Shown: positions 33,755-46,420, numbered from the stretch's first letter. The stretch is 64,000 nt of DNA from Xylaria sp. FL1777 (GCA_022578965.1 MU400531.1:124001-188000), one strand, 5' to 3'. Translations and numbers: made by a program. The notes: generated from the sequence alone by a model not told the origin.

Positions 33755-34522
33755 TCAGGACCGAGATTCTTTAAGATGGCTCCTCTCTTTGACTATTTCG
33801 GATACCGCCGTACCGGTCTCGGTCCCAAGACTCGCAAACCCTTCGATGACCCCCTGTCTATCATTCACCGACATCTCCTGGCTCATCTTGAATTTCCCTT
33901 CTAGTCGTTCCAGTTGAATTTCAATCCCAATGATATTCGTCCGCAGCAGCTCGATGAAGCGTTCCGGCGCGTCCGAGACCTTCCACGAATCCTGTCTACC
34001 AGCAGTTCCGGTGTATCCCATTACGGATGTTTCAGCGTGTTCCGAAAGATCGGATATCTGCTTCGATAAAAATGCTATGCTCTCATCGGACTTGTGATCC
34101 CAGTAGATCTTCGCACGACCGTATGCTTGCACCGCTGCGTAGTTCCAGGTTGGCACGACCTTTCCCGTCGATGGCTTCGTCTCCGTGTAGAACTTGGGCG
34201 TGACATAATGCTGAGATGTCGGCGTGAAGAGAATCAAAACTTCTTCTTCCAAAACATTTGGCGCAGAAGCTTTGCTCTCCTTTGCGGCCTCTATCAGGAC
34301 TTTGCTCTGCGGGTTTTGCCGCGCGATGTGGCCACGGAGGACCCCGAGCTCCTCTTCGCTATCTTCATCCTTCACATCGAGAATAAATGGTATATGACTC
34401 GAAAGTATAAATGGCGCAAGTTTAGAATGAATAGCTGTCGTAAGGATCCCTAACGGGTTATCGCGAATAAGTTGTCGCAGTACTGGGATGGATGTCTCTG
34501 CGTGAACGCCGGGAAGATACAT
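33755..34522 (-). CDS. PaiB/FMN-binding split-barrel family protein
   Basis: A single-exon gene of 255 residues beginning MYLPGVHAETSIPVLRQLIR, the typical start of the PaiB (FMN_bind_2, formerly negative transcriptional regulator) family. Other family landmarks are NPLGILTTAIHSKLAPFILS, GHIARQNPQSKVLI, VLILFTPTSQHYVTPKFYTE, VPTWNYAAVQAYG, LSEHAETSVMGY and FKMSQEMSVNDRQGVIEGF. In Bacillus, PaiB affects sporulation and protease genes; fungal members are uncharacterised flavin-binding split barrels. The protein looks full-length and intact. No intron is needed. Confidence 0.92.
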   Translation of the reverse strand: MYLPGVHAETSIPVLRQLIRDNPLGILTTAIHSKLAPFILSSHIPFILDVKDEDSEEELGVLRGHIARQNPQSKVLIEAAKESKASAPNVLEEEVLILFTPTSQHYVTPKFYTETKPSTGKVVPTWNYAAVQAYGRAKIYWDHKSDESIAFLSKQISDLSEHAETSVMGYTGTAGRQDSWKVSDAPERFIELLRTNIIGIEIQLERLEGKFKMSQEMSVNDRQGVIEGFASLGTETGTAVSEIVKERSHLKESRS

Positions 34523-36231
34523 GATGAAGACTGTCGGAACGCGACCGAGAAAGCGATAATAGGGAAAAATAGATGCTTGTGTCCTCGACTTAGTTTAAGT
34601 ACCTCAGACATTGCCCTAAATGACTCATTAGATCACTCAAGCGATGCCGGCACGTTGTCGCAAGTAGGGCGCTTTTTGCACACATCGTATATCACTTCAC
34701 TTCCATTCGTCAATTCTAGATGAAAGCCAAATACAACCAATTCTAGACTAGTATTGGCGGGGAGGAGCCGCAACAAATCTGTGGTAATATGGTCCTCACT
34801 AATTTTTGTTACGTTTTTTTCTGGAACGTAGTCCAATTACAAGACCCTTAAAGCCTCTTGCATCCCGGTGGCATGTTTTAGCTCTAAAATCATTCGAACG
34901 GTGCTGGTGGTTATTCGCCGGGTTCCAGCGACAGTGCGGGCGAGCGCCGAGGTTTTAGTCAGCGAAGTTTTAGCAAAGATCCCCGCGGGGAAAATAAATC
35001 TTACATCGCGGGGCAAGAGGCTTGAGTGATGTAATCAAGGAAGATATGAAAGAGCCTGTAAGCTCTGATTGATCTTTTCTCTAGCTAACGATAAGATCCC
35101 ACCAGGTGTCGTGAGTTGCTGCCCTCAATCCAAGGGAGCATCTAGAGCAAATTTGACGCTATTCAGAGCCAGTCAAGACCTAAATTTTAGTAAGGTAGTA
35201 TGGAAGTGTATGTCATTAGATAATAAGTGCTCATCTTAGTACCAAGCGTGTACATTTAAACCCAATTCCCCCTGAGCTATTATCAGGCTACGTTCCGAAC
35301 AAAATTGCTAATGAGTTGATTTCTATACTAAAGGCCTTAGCTTAGATTCACACGAGCCATACCGCGCAGGTCATATTTAGAAATAAGTATGATAAGCAGA
35401 TCACAGTACATTACCGGCCACTATTTAAGATAGTTCATAGCTCCTGAACTCCTCTATTACGTTTGCATCTTATAGCAAGTCAACAGAGCGCATCAAGCCA
35501 ACCAGCTCCCCTTAACCGCGTCGCCTACCCTGTAATCCTAGGACGAGTCTCTTAGTAACTGGCCAGGGCCGCTTAGTACAGCTCCAATGATGACCAGAAG
35601 ATCAATCATTCGCTGCAAACTTATTTTTCGGGTTATTAGTATCTAAGTGGCTTTTCTATTATCATTATTTTAGTCCTGCTTTGAGTCCTACTCAACTCGA
35701 GAGTACTACGTAAGCAGCATAGGCAATAGGCAGTAATTTCACAAGAGACCATCGCATAGCACCCAGCACATATGCGGTCAGCCAATAGCTTATGTAAGAA
35801 TGCAGTAGGTAGGTGAGGTGACTGACATCTCCGGATATAAAATATGGCGTAAGCTTTGATGGCGCCGTTATAAGCGAGCTACGACCTTCCTGATTTGTAT
35901 AGCACTCGTTACCTGGGCGTTATCTGGAGCAGTGACCTGCGGTCGTCGTTGGCCAACGTCATAGCCACTCTCTTATCCTACAAGAGCAGACAATGCTCGG
36001 ATGACGACACGCCCCCCCGGCCTTGGCTAAACCCGGCGCCCCGGAAAACTTAGTGGGGATGGCATGCCAAAGTCGTAATTGAGCCCCGATGAAGGACCTT
36101 CCGACAGGACAATACGATAGATACGGCCTCTACTATATTTAATCCCACTGTATCCAATCGTAAAAATATGTCTAGATCTGCCTTTTCTAATTCGCTTTTC
36201 GCCTGCTACTTTCCCTTAAAACTCTTATACG
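34523..36231. other. AT-rich spacer with possible relic sequence
   Basis: About 1.7 kb with no intact gene. Around 35255-35440 a plus frame reads NPIPPELLSGYVPNKIANEL with stops close by, which could be a fragment of an old mobile element or chance. The last 100 bases carry the TATA-like TATATTTAA and the leader of the S28 gene. Confidence 0.4.
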
Positions 36232-38425
36232 ATGAGGGTGTCGAGGATCTTGGCCGCCGCCCTCGTTACGGGCACGTTCGACAACGTTCAGGCTCGCTAT
36301 CAAAAGCGCGACATCCCGCGCCAAGACATACAATATGAGCCCCATTACTTTCAGCAGAGAATCAACCATTTCCCTCAAAACAAGCTACCATTTGCAAATG
36401 AGACTTTCTCCCAACGATACTACATTGACTCATCTTACTACAAGCCTGGTCAGCATTTTTCAATTGACGACTCTTGTTGGTTTACTGACAAAAAGAAGGT
36501 GGTCCAGTATACCTTTATATTGGTGGAGAAACGAGTGGTGAGTCTTGTCAATGTGGAATGCTGTCCATAGGTTAACACGAGACTTGCAGGGCCCAGTAGA
36601 TTCTCCAACCTCCAAACCGGCATTATCCAAATTCTTATGGAAGGTTGTTAAATCGCGCAGAGAAAAAAAAAGTCTGACTGACTGACGCAAAATAGCAACC
36701 AATGGCATTGGCGTCATTCTAGAGAACCGTTACTATGGACAGAGTTACCCATTTAATACCTCTACGACGGATCAACTTGCCTTCCTCTCTACTGATCAAA
36801 CTATCGCGGATAATAGCTATTTCGCGCAGCATGCCGTGTTCCCCGGGATAAAAGGCGACTTGAGAGCTCCAGGTACTCCTTGGATCCTTTACGGTGGTAG
36901 TCTTGCAGGGGCCCAGACGGCGTTCTCGGTCAAACGATACGGTGACATTCTATATGGAGGTATAGCGTCATCAGCCCCCATCCACGTTGTTGTGGGCTAT
37001 CCTGAGTGGTATAATCCGATACAGAAATTCGCACCCCAGGTCAGTAGCATGAATCTGCGTTTTGAGATCTTATGCAGCTGCTCTATTGCTAGGATACGGG
37101 TGATAACTATGGCTATTTATCTAATATGAACTTGTTTAATAGGATTGCGTGAACCGTATCAACAACATAATTGACAAGTTCGACGCCCTTGTCGCAAAGA
37201 AAAATACGGCTGCCATCAAGAAATTTAAAGCATTGTTTGGTTTGGAAGTGCTCACAGACCATCGAGATTTCGCATCAGCAATAGTCGACCCTATTGGAAA
37301 CCCGGGGAACTATTTCTCCAACACCTGGCAGGAGTTGAACTGGAACTCTACGTACGGCTCGCGCGACTTTTTCTATTTCTGTGGCAACGTGTCGGATATT
37401 GACCCTCCCAAAGCCGTTGCTGAGGTTGATTACGCCCTAAGCAGTTATACGAATGGAGAACCTTGGGTTGGCCTAGGAGGATACGCTGTAAGTATCCTAT
37501 TTTCTCACATCAAACATTGTGTCATCCGTTCGATATACATCTAACAAGTCTTCATGATAGAACTACATTAAGACGTATACTCGCCCTCTCTGCCAATCGG
37601 GCGATTATAATAGTCATGCGTGCTGGGTGAGTTTTAATTGAAATCTAATTAGTGATAATCTCAGGCATGAAGCATTGTCTGACTTGGAAGAACAGGGAAC
37701 CCAAAACCAGAGCGCTTGGGCAGAGATCGCAAACAGTGCCTCACGTTCCTACCTGTACACGAGTTGCGTCGAGCAGGTATGGACTCAGCCCACTGGTTAT
37801 CCTCAACTGAATCACATCACAATGTATTCAAGCTAAACCATGTTCGTTCGCTAGGGAGCATACATCGACGCGCCCAAGGAAGGACCTACCCTATTATCAC
37901 GCGTCGTCGACATTTCATATGAGCAGCAATGGTGCACGGTAAGCTTCCATCTTTACATATGGCAATGTTATAATACCAATTCCTTGTTTCTCTTTCGTAA
38001 GCCCATCTATCTAAAACCCGCGCACTAATCATATGAAAACACAGTGGGCCTTCCCAGAAGGAGAGTATAACAAGGTCCCATCGAGCCCTAATCTTAATGT
38101 CTACAATGGCTTTGGTGACTTTAATTTCTCAGCCGACAGGCTGGCGTTCATCGACGGCGATCAGGACGTCTGGAATGGGCTCTGTTACCACTCACCTCTG
38201 GCCCCAGCGAGAAGGCAAACTTCTGACTTACACCCAGAGCTATTTATCACGGGAGCTGGTCACCACTGGGACTCATCCGGGATTCTAGATGTCCAAGCCG
38301 AACCCCAGTTCATCCGAGAAGCCCATCTATGGGAAATCCGCACCGTCAAAAAATGGCTGCGGGAATTTGACTCTTGGAAGTCTTCGAAGAAGATTTCTAG
38401 CAGGAAATACCCGAAGCCCTTTTAA
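36232..38425 (+). CDS. Serine carboxypeptidase of family S28 (Pro-X type), secreted
   Basis: Extracellular or vacuolar serine peptidase, 536 residues from nine exons: 36232-36448, 36499-36537, 36590-36643, 36696-37039, 37143-37487, 37561-37626, 37696-37776, 37855-37938, 38045-38425. A signal peptide (MRVSRILAAALVTGTFDNVQA) is followed by YFQQRINHFPQN and GPVYLYIGGETSG, both typical of S28. The nucleophile is Ser in YGGSLAGAQTAF (about residue 172), the acid is Asp in FIDGDQDVWNG (about 451) and the base is His in GAGHHWD (about 483-484). Exons two and three are only 39 and 54 bases, yet all junctions keep frame. Family members cleave after proline (prolylcarboxypeptidase, DPP2) and are used by fungi for protein breakdown at acidic pH. 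Confidence 0.93.
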
Positions 38426-39003
38426 GGTGCTCTGTACCCGGTGGAAGCATATTATCGGTGTCTGTTGAGCTCCATGGAGCTAATCAACAACGTTTGGGTG
38501 ACTTTGCGAAGGCAACGTGACGTTCCTCTAATCAAAAGCTCCATATATAAATAAACTTTATACTTTAATTAGCAATAACTAAGTGAAACCGTATGTACTT
38601 GGTGATGAGATGTACAGATTGACCACTAGCGTAAAGTTCCTGAGAAGCGCAGGTTTAAGGGTTTGTGTTCAGATTGAGTACTGGCTTCTAGAATATGGTT
38701 TCTACTTAGTATTTTCCCTCATATTTCTCATAAGTGGTTGAAATTTCAATCCTTTCAACAATCATCTTACACTTAAAGTGACTAAAGTACATAGGAACTG
38801 TTTGACTTGTAGACCCTATGCAGTCTTGTAAGTGTGCAAATGTAGATAAGGACCAAGAGATCCTGCATCCCTTCCCGGCTTCAACATCGGCGTGTATAAT
38901 GATATTTCATAATCACACGTTTCAGCCTAACTAGATATATAGAATGTAAAAACCTATCTTAGGTAATCAATTATTCTCCTCCGCCGATGTTGTTATGCAT
39001 CTA
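38426..39003. other. Spacer downstream of the S28 peptidase
   Basis: AT-rich, no gene seen; leads into the MITE at 39004. Confidence 0.5.
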
Positions 39004-39423
39004 TTTAGTGAGGGTTTCAGCAACACTACCTTTTTTTACCCCTATTAGACCCACACTACCCCTGCTAAGATAAGTAACATCATAGGTATGCAATATAGCC
39101 AAACCTTCAATCCTTTAACACTCCTTCGCTATTTAGTCAAAACAACAGCTTTAATTAAAATAAATACATTTATAAAATGCGCATGTTAAAATATAAATGC
39201 AGGTTAATTTTTCTCTCGAAATTTCGTGAAATAACAAGGTTTAAACAAGGTATAGCTGCTAAAAGTATAATGTAGCACTTTGTAACAATAATTATTATAG
39301 TAACCTCTAGCATGGGCTAAAATAAGTAGAAATGGAAGTACCTTTGACTTCAATAGCTTTGATTAGCTGTTATACCCCTGCTTAGTAGCCTTGGCAAGTA
39401 GTGTTGCTGAAACCCTCACTAAA
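39004..39423. mobile_element. MITE with 26-bp terminal inverted repeats
   Basis: The left end TTTAGTGAGGGTTTCAGCAA continues as CACTAC and is repeated exactly in inverse at the right end (39398-39423). Both sides are flanked by TA, the target duplication of Tc1/mariner-type elements. The matching extends a few bases further outward (ATCTA), so the exact border is uncertain by a few bases. The 420-base body is very AT-rich and has no transposase frame, so it would need a transposase from elsewhere. A subterminal CTACCCCTGCTAAG / TACCCCTGCTTAG pair is also visible near the two ends. Confidence 0.85.
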
Positions 39424-39738
39424 TAGATAGGTAAGTAACTTAGATTTACACGGCGTAAGGTAACTCTGATTTCCTAACGGCTGGCAGCCGGAATCTGCCA
39501 GCTGCCAGCTACTTAGTAATTGGACACAGTCCTCAGTACGTACGCAAGCGCACACTTCTATGTAATGGAGGTAGCTTTGATACTGCATCTAATATTAGAC
39601 TACCTATGGTAGACTAGGTACCTGCATTCATATAAATTTCGATATCTATGCACTCAGTTATAAGGATTAAATGCCAACTATATCAATGCGCCATTGATTC
39701 TTAAACACCAGCCCTAATTCACTTCAGCTGCCTTAGAA

Positions 39739-41377
39739 ATGGCACCACCACGATTGAAGCCGGCGAAAAAAAATCGAGGCTCGGCGGTTAGTGATATTTT
39801 CTTGGCACGATCATCGATAATAATGAATATTATAGAAACTTGTCGACACAGATGATTATCTCCAATCAGGTGATAGCCATGAGGAAGCCATGAGAAAGCA
39901 TCGAGTCGGTGACCCTGCCAAAGCTTTGCGATTTGCCGATAGGGCCCTCGATGTCTACTCCCAGGGACTAGCTAGATTCCCTCGCAGCTTCGATCTAGCC
40001 TATAATAAAGCACGGCTCGAGCTCGAGAAGGCTACTGATCCTGTACTTTCTGATGCGCTTGAGGTCCCTGTCATAGTTGTGCTGCAACAGGCTCTCAGCT
40101 CTCACGACTATGCCCGAGATCTGGTACCAACGCATCCAGACACACTGTTCAATACGGCCCAAGTACTCATTAGTATAGCAGAAATTATGGCGGAAGACGA
40201 TGAAGCTAGTGATTCGGAAGCGATCCAGAAACTGGAACAGGCGCTCGAGTTGCAGAGCCATTGCTTCGAACTACAGCAAGCCGCGTTTGCGAAGAGCCGT
40301 CTCGAGCTCGAGCAAGCAATGCGTGAAACTGCCCAACACGAAATGTCGGAGATTGGCATTGGACAGGAAGCTACCAATATGGCGTCCGGGTCCCAGAATA
40401 TCAGCCAAGAGGAACAATGGGTTAGCATAGAAGAGCCAATCACTGCCGTCACTCTACTTGAAACGATCATTGCTCAGATAGAAGCCCTTAGCGCTCTTTG
40501 CAGCATCTTAAGCTCCTCTCCAACAGGCTCTCCAGTGTCTTCCCTATCTTGGATCGATTCATTCTCGACGAACCTGTTTACACATGTATTGCCTACCCTC
40601 CTCAGCGAAAACGAAGAGATTCTAGTACCTCGCCTATCTGATGTAGTGCTGCCAAGGGCCGTTTTCACCAGTAACTATCTTGAGCTATCTTTCAGATCAT
40701 CCGCAATTGATGTAGAAAAGTATAAACAGGAACTTGATGCTGCATTTTCACAGCCTGGACTCGATGGTGCCTCTGAAGGTGTCCTTTTGGCTGGTGCCAA
40801 TGCGCTCTTATCCTTTAACAGCGCACTTGCCGATCACGATTCAGAGACGGGATCTCATGCGGCGCTGAGGTGGAAAATATTAATTGAGGCACAATCTCGG
40901 CTCTCATCCGTCGCAAGTATACCGAATGTCGATAAGCATACAGTTGCTACAACACACCTATTGAGAGGAGATATCTCCTTATTCCTACAAATACTAGCGT
41001 ACCCCCCTGTCGCCCATTTACAAGCTCAGAACACAACGCCGCAGCTTCTAAAGCACGCAGAAGTCTACTACCGAAATGCAAGCAGACTATTCGGTTCACT
41101 AGGCCGTTCCACAGACGAGGAGAGAGCCGTCTGTGAATTGAAAGGCGCCGTAGTGGGCGTCTTGCAACAAGTCACTGCGGATCAGGCGGCAACTGGCAGT
41201 AGCTCTGGACAAGGCAATAACGGCGCAATGATCAAGCTGACAGCATCTACACACCAGATCGAGTTGGCTCTGGAGCCTATATTAAGGGCTAAGGGGGAAC
41301 AGTGGGTAAGAGACCAGGTTGAAGATATGGTTGACGAGGGGCTGGTATTACCCCAGGTCTTTTCTGCCATAATATAG
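39739..41377 (+). CDS. TPR-like repeat protein, conserved fungal family
   Basis: Two exons (39739-39786 and 39836-41377) code for 529 residues starting MAPPRLKPAKKNRGSA. Helical repeat segments of TPR type include VGDPAKALRFADRALDVYSQ, FDLAYNKARLELEKA, THPDTLFNTAQVLISIAEIM and LEQALELQSHCFELQQAAFA. The middle third is acidic and Ser-rich, and the C-terminus has further helical pairs (HAEVYYRNASRLFG). Known: a conserved ascomycete TPR family shows this layout, possibly related to ribosomal-protein assembly chaperones, but I cannot assign it firmly. TPR proteins act as protein-binding scaffolds. No catalytic motif is seen. Confidence 0.82.
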
Positions 41378-42323
41378 GGCTAGTTTCTAGCATCAAGTTA
41401 TGGGCTGAAAATGCGTACCCCTGAAAGCGCTCAAATGCCGTCGTACCATTCTCCGGAGTGTACGTAGAGCGCTAAAAGCAACGAGATCCCATGATTCGGT
41501 GTCTTCTATAAAAGCCATATACCCTCCCCTCCCTCCGCGCCTTGCACTCGCAAGCTTGGCTTTAAATTTGCACATTCTCACATAACGGCCTCGTACGCTA
41601 TCCAAGAAAGTAATATTGGTTCTACGCGCTCTCGAGGACCCCGTTGAGGACGTACGTCAATTCACAAGACTATGGTCAATCTAGGGAAGAGGCGGAATTG
41701 ATCAGGGATTGAATTTTTATATTGCTGTTTCAACACTAAAGTGGGAGTTGGAACTTCGATCTCAGCATAGTACACCCTAAAACCTCTCATTTTCTAAAAT
41801 GCTAGTTAGAATCTGAAGCACATTCGGTATGGGAATATAGGGTCAATATAGCTTGGACAATCCTCGCCGGTCATTATATAGCCTCATCAATTCCGACACA
41901 TTCGACATTGGGTTCAACCCGCCGAGTCCTGGATTAGGTCGTTGAGTAACTATAAGATTCTGCTAGAGTACTAGGCCATGTAGAGGAAGTTACGTTAATT
42001 GACCAGCACAGTTTTCCGAGATACAAGATTAAAAGCTTATATAATCTAGCAGCAAAGATGACCAAGGCATGTTAGTAGTAGCTCTCTATCTCTTTACAAG
42101 TTTGCGGGCAGAATTGAGCTTTGCCGTGTGCACACATATAATTTTCACGTTCTAATAAACACTCGCACCTTGGCAGATTTTGACTGATTTATTATTTGTG
42201 TATTTGCCCGTGATCTAGATAATATTATTTATAACCCTCGTTTACATCATGGTTCTCTAATTTCAAATCTGCAGGGTATCTCTGCTATCCGTATACTCCT
42301 TTCTCCCGCCGCCTCAAGTCTCT
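41378..42323. other. Convergent spacer TPR gene / His-rich gene
   Basis: About 950 bases with no supportable gene; short minus frame 41393-41605 lacks features. Confidence 0.5.
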
Positions 42324-42759
42324 CTAATGACGAGAATCAGAGCTCGCTGTAGGGCTGTTGAGATCCGGAGGGTTGTGGGTGCTGGGGTGATGACCGTTGA
42401 TGTCAACGTTGTCATGATCGCGATGCGGGCCTGTTAGATCAGGAGCATCCTTGTCGTGGGCGTGATGACGCCCGTCGATGTCTCGGTCATCTGGTTGAAC
42501 ATGACGGCCTGTTATGTCGACCGGGTCGTGATCGGCAGGTCGTGAGCAGTTCAAGTCTAGATCTGGGCGGGCTCCATTTGACTTGTTGCGGGCTATAGCG
42601 GGATGATGTTAGTATTGGACGAGTATAATCATTTTGGATGTAAAGATTCGAGCTGGTAGACTCACTATGCTTTTTCTCATGGGCTTTATCATGAGTGTGA
42701 TCGCCATCATGGTGATGATGTGTGACAGCGTCCTTGATCTTGTGAATGATGTCCGACAT
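42324..42759 (-). CDS. Histidine/aspartate-rich repeat protein
   Basis: Two exons on the minus strand (42759-42666 and 42592-42324) give a hydrophilic protein of 120 residues. It opens MSDIIHKIKDAVTHHHH followed by DGDHTHDKAHEKKH. After a spacer, four to five degenerate units of 12-14 residues follow, starting DITGRH, DIDGRH, DLTGPH and DINGHH and ending in an incomplete DLN unit. Each unit carries several His and Asp residues. No signal peptide or membrane segment is visible, so it is probably cytosolic or nuclear. His/Asp repeats of this sort can bind Zn, Ni or Cu ions; that is inference. The splice junction (CATA|GTGAGT to TATAG|CC) is in frame and both exons share the His-rich bias, supporting a real gene. 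Confidence 0.75.
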
Positions 42760-44273
42760 GATCGATGATTGTGATGGTTCTAATTAGACCCTGATTCGAA
42801 ATGCTTCTGAGCTTAAAGTAGTGTTCGTGGAGATTGATATAGTAGTTACTCGTTGATTGAGTGACGAATGTCAATGATGATTGATGATGTTGATACTACT
42901 GTTCTGTGTTCATCTGAGAGCGAACTTTCAGCACTTTTATATATGTTGATATATCCGCTGCGTTACAAACATACCACAGAGCTCAGTCAGCACCCTGCAG
43001 CTATTGCATGACCGCATTCGGTAATCTCAAGCAAGAATTCGCGCCATGGAACGGATCTAGATTCGCGCCGTGGGTTAGCTCGGTGTCGCCCTCTCGAACG
43101 CCTATGACTTCATCGCCAAGGGCTGTATCTAGCCCGTAATTTGTCAATGCTCTCAAAAGCAGAACAGTAAGCACTTAAAAAAATGCTGGTCCTACTCTAG
43201 AAGATTAAGCACCCTCATTGGGTCCTTACGACCAGCTCTCGACCCAAAACTTGACGGACAGCCCTCGTGGCGTTCCCCGATGCCCATTCAGAATACTAAT
43301 GGCAGGAGGTTTTACTTACCGGGATTTCTTTAGTCCTCAGGGTACAATTTGCATCTTCCGTCACCCCGTGCACTGCCCATGGAGTTAGCAGACTCGGAGG
43401 AATCCTAGTCGGTAGGGGTAGAGCTGCTGAAAACCCCTTGCAGTTCGCTTCCGCATGAAATCCGAAGAGCGATACGATGCCTACGCAATGGGCAGTTCAA
43501 ATTCCTTCGCGGTCCACCCCGAGAAAACGGCAGAGACTCGGCTTTTGTCAGTGTAGTCGAACGTTCTAGCGATTGCCAGGTTCTCTCTTCCTACAGTCGT
43601 ATGACAGATAACACGTCGAAACAAAAACCCGCATGTGACTTCTGTCTTGCTTTACCAATTCGCATCCCAACATCGTCTAAGCCTCATATGACGTGGAATA
43701 TTCATAGCCCCTTTCTCTCAAAATTCCCCATGTCGAACCCTGGACTGGCTACGTCACATGCGATCTGGATACCTAGGCATGTTGATTGTTGAGATCGCGT
43801 GTCAATCACATGGCCATGACAACATATGGGTATTCCTCAGCAGCTCTTATCCATTGACTCAAATCGGCGGCAGAAGCACGAACTCTTCGCGTGAGGTTAT
43901 TCCCATCCCATGAATCTTGCACTTATAGAACCTCAATGAAGAGATCCAGTCGCGATGATGCGATGACACTTGAACAACCCCCCCAACCCCCGCCTGTCTG
44001 CAATATGCCCAGCCAATTAATTCCCCGCGCTTGTCATAATATTGGCTGTCTAAGCCCAAATTCTCAAAGAACTGTCTTCGTCGGGATGAGATCGACCGAA
44101 GACGACGGATGAAGTCGTCGACCACTCCGATTTCGTAGAATCGAGTGTCGCTGTAACCGGTAAAATGGCTTAATTTTGGGGAATTTTCTCCGGAATAGCC
44201 ATATAAGCCTCTAGCTTATACTTAGGTTGTTTTCGAACATAGATGGGACTGATGGTTACCTACATGCTTCAAG
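42760..44273. other. Spacer between His-rich gene and PL4 lyase
   Basis: About 1.5 kb with no gene that I can support; short frames at 43601-44125 on both strands overlap without protein-like features. The part near 42760-42960 is the likely promoter of the His-rich gene and is rich in TGATGATTGATGATG. Confidence 0.45.
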
Positions 44274-46420
44274 ATGCCCGGGTTAAAAACCAAGCTTTTG
44301 ACTCTGGCCGCCCTGCTGAGGGCGTCTGTTGCGTTCCTCAACGCGACAGAAACAAGCAGCCAATTCGTGCTTCAGAATGACCGCCTATATGTAGCAGTAG
44401 CCAAGAGTAGTGGCCAGGTCGTGGACGTCGTCCTTGACACGCAGGACTTGTTGGGTCCCATTAGCGGGAATACGGGAAAGGGGCCATATGTCGACTGTTC
44501 TTGTGTCCCATCTGGATCATGGACACCGGGAGGCACTGCGAAATTCCAGCTGATCAAGGGCACCGATTCGACAGGAACACCTTACGGTGGAGTGAGGATG
44601 AGCGATACCTACACGGCGACGAACCAAAGTATCGAGCAGTGGTGGTTCCTAAGAGAAGGCGAAACCGGTCTACACCTCTTCACGCGTGTCACCTACTTCA
44701 ACAAGGCGACGCCCTATCTTCGAGACTTGGGTGAGCTGCGCACATTATTCCGGCCTAATACCAAGCTCTGGACACACTTGTCTGGTGGCGATGACAACTA
44801 TGCGCCAATTCCCTCTACAGACGCCTATAGCAAGGAGGTTGTCGTTCAAGATGCTTCGTGGTATTTAGGCAATACAGCCCAGGATGCTTATGTCCAGCAG
44901 TATTCTGATTACTTCACTAAATATACCTTCTCTGAGCTCTGGCGGGACCACAAAGTTCACGGCCAATATTCAGACGGAACGACGAGCTCTGACGGGAATA
45001 CCTACGGTGCGTGGTTGGTACATAATACACGCGAGTCATACTACGGAGGACCTCTTCATTACGATCTTATTGTTGACGGTATTGTGGTAAGTTTCTTTTC
45101 AGTTGCCTCACGATCTGTCCTCCGCTGGCCGATATTATATATGCGTATTCTTCAAGATGGACTGGATACCGGCTCCATAGCATAACTGAAACAGCGTGAA
45201 AGTGGTCAAAGGGCATTGCTAACGCATCATAGTATAACTATTTAGTAAGCGGGCATTACGGCGCTCCCGTTCCAAATATCACGAACGGGTTCGACCGCAC
45301 ATGGGGGCCACAATATTACCATTTCAACAAAGGAACCGCCAAGACAACCCTCGCCGAGTTAAGGGCGGACGCGGCGCAATTCGCAGATCCAGAGTGGAAC
45401 GCCGACTTCTACGACAGCATCGCTCAGTATGTACCGAATTACGCACCAAAGTCCAAGCGTACCACCTTCAAAGCAACCATCCAGCTGCCAGGAGACGCTA
45501 CGCGACCAATCGCCGTCCTATCAGAGAACAAGCAGGATTTCCAGCTCAACGTATTCAACCAGTCCAGTCTGCAATACTGGGCAGACATCGACCCCAGCAC
45601 CGGCAGCGTAGAAATCCCCATGGTAAAGGCGGGCATTTATCGCCTCACTGTGTTCGCGGACGGGATTTTCGGCTGGTTCATCCAAGACGACGTCACAGTG
45701 TCAACGAGCGCCGCGTCGCCGCTGGACTTCACGTGGGAGCCGGAGAGCGCCGGCGACGAGGTCTGGCGGATCGGGACGCCCGACAAGTCGGCGGGCGAGT
45801 ACAAGCACGGCTACGTCCCGGACACGAGCAAGCCGCTGCAGCCGCTGGAGTACCGCATCTACTGGGCGAAGTGGGACTTCCCCAGCGACTTCCCGGACGG
45901 CGTCGTCTTCCGGGTCGGCGAGAGCAGCGCGCGCGAGGACTTCAACTACATCCACTGGAGCTGGTTCCCGGGGTACGCGAACTACCTGCGGCCGGAGCCC
46001 GTGTACGACAAGGTGAACAACTGGACGATCCGCTTCGACCTGTCGGGCGCGCAGCTCGCGGGGTCGCCCACGGCCACCTTCACGGTCGAGCTCGCGGGCG
46101 TCAAGACGGCCAACGGGAACAACAAGTGGGCGGCGCTGCCGGACGAGCCCTTCTCCAACCTGCCGTTCACGGTGGCCGTCAACGGGCGCGACGTCGAGAC
46201 CTGGGTCATCCCGTCGTACCGCAGCGGGTCGTGCGGTGTGCGGAGCGGCGTCGTGTGCCAGAACTTCGGGCACAAGTTCGTCTTCTCGACGGCGCTGCTA
46301 GCCGAGGGCGAGAACGAGTTCGTGCTCAGCCTCCCTTTCAACGCGACGGATACCGAGACGGCGGTGCTGCCAGGGGTAGTCTATATCCAATACGACGCAC
46401 TGAGGTTAGAGCTCTCGTAG
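44274..46420 (+). CDS. Secreted rhamnogalacturonan lyase, polysaccharide lyase family 4
   Basis: Extracellular pectin-degrading enzyme that cleaves the rhamnogalacturonan I backbone by beta-elimination; 666 residues, two exons (44274-45086, 45233-46420). A signal peptide (LKTKLLTLAALLRASVAFLN) precedes the catalytic beta-sandwich domain with FVLQNDRLYVAVAKSSGQVV and EQWWFLREGETGLHLFTRVT. An FnIII-like middle part (YRLTVFADGIFGWF) and a C-terminal carbohydrate-binding jelly roll follow (VWRIGTPDKSAGEYKHG, FNYIHWSWFPGYANYLRPEP, ending VYIQYDALRLEL). This three-domain order is that of fungal PL4 enzymes. Within exon 2 the third-codon GC content rises sharply after about 45700. That shift also opens long false frames on both strands, which I ignore. 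Confidence 0.92.
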
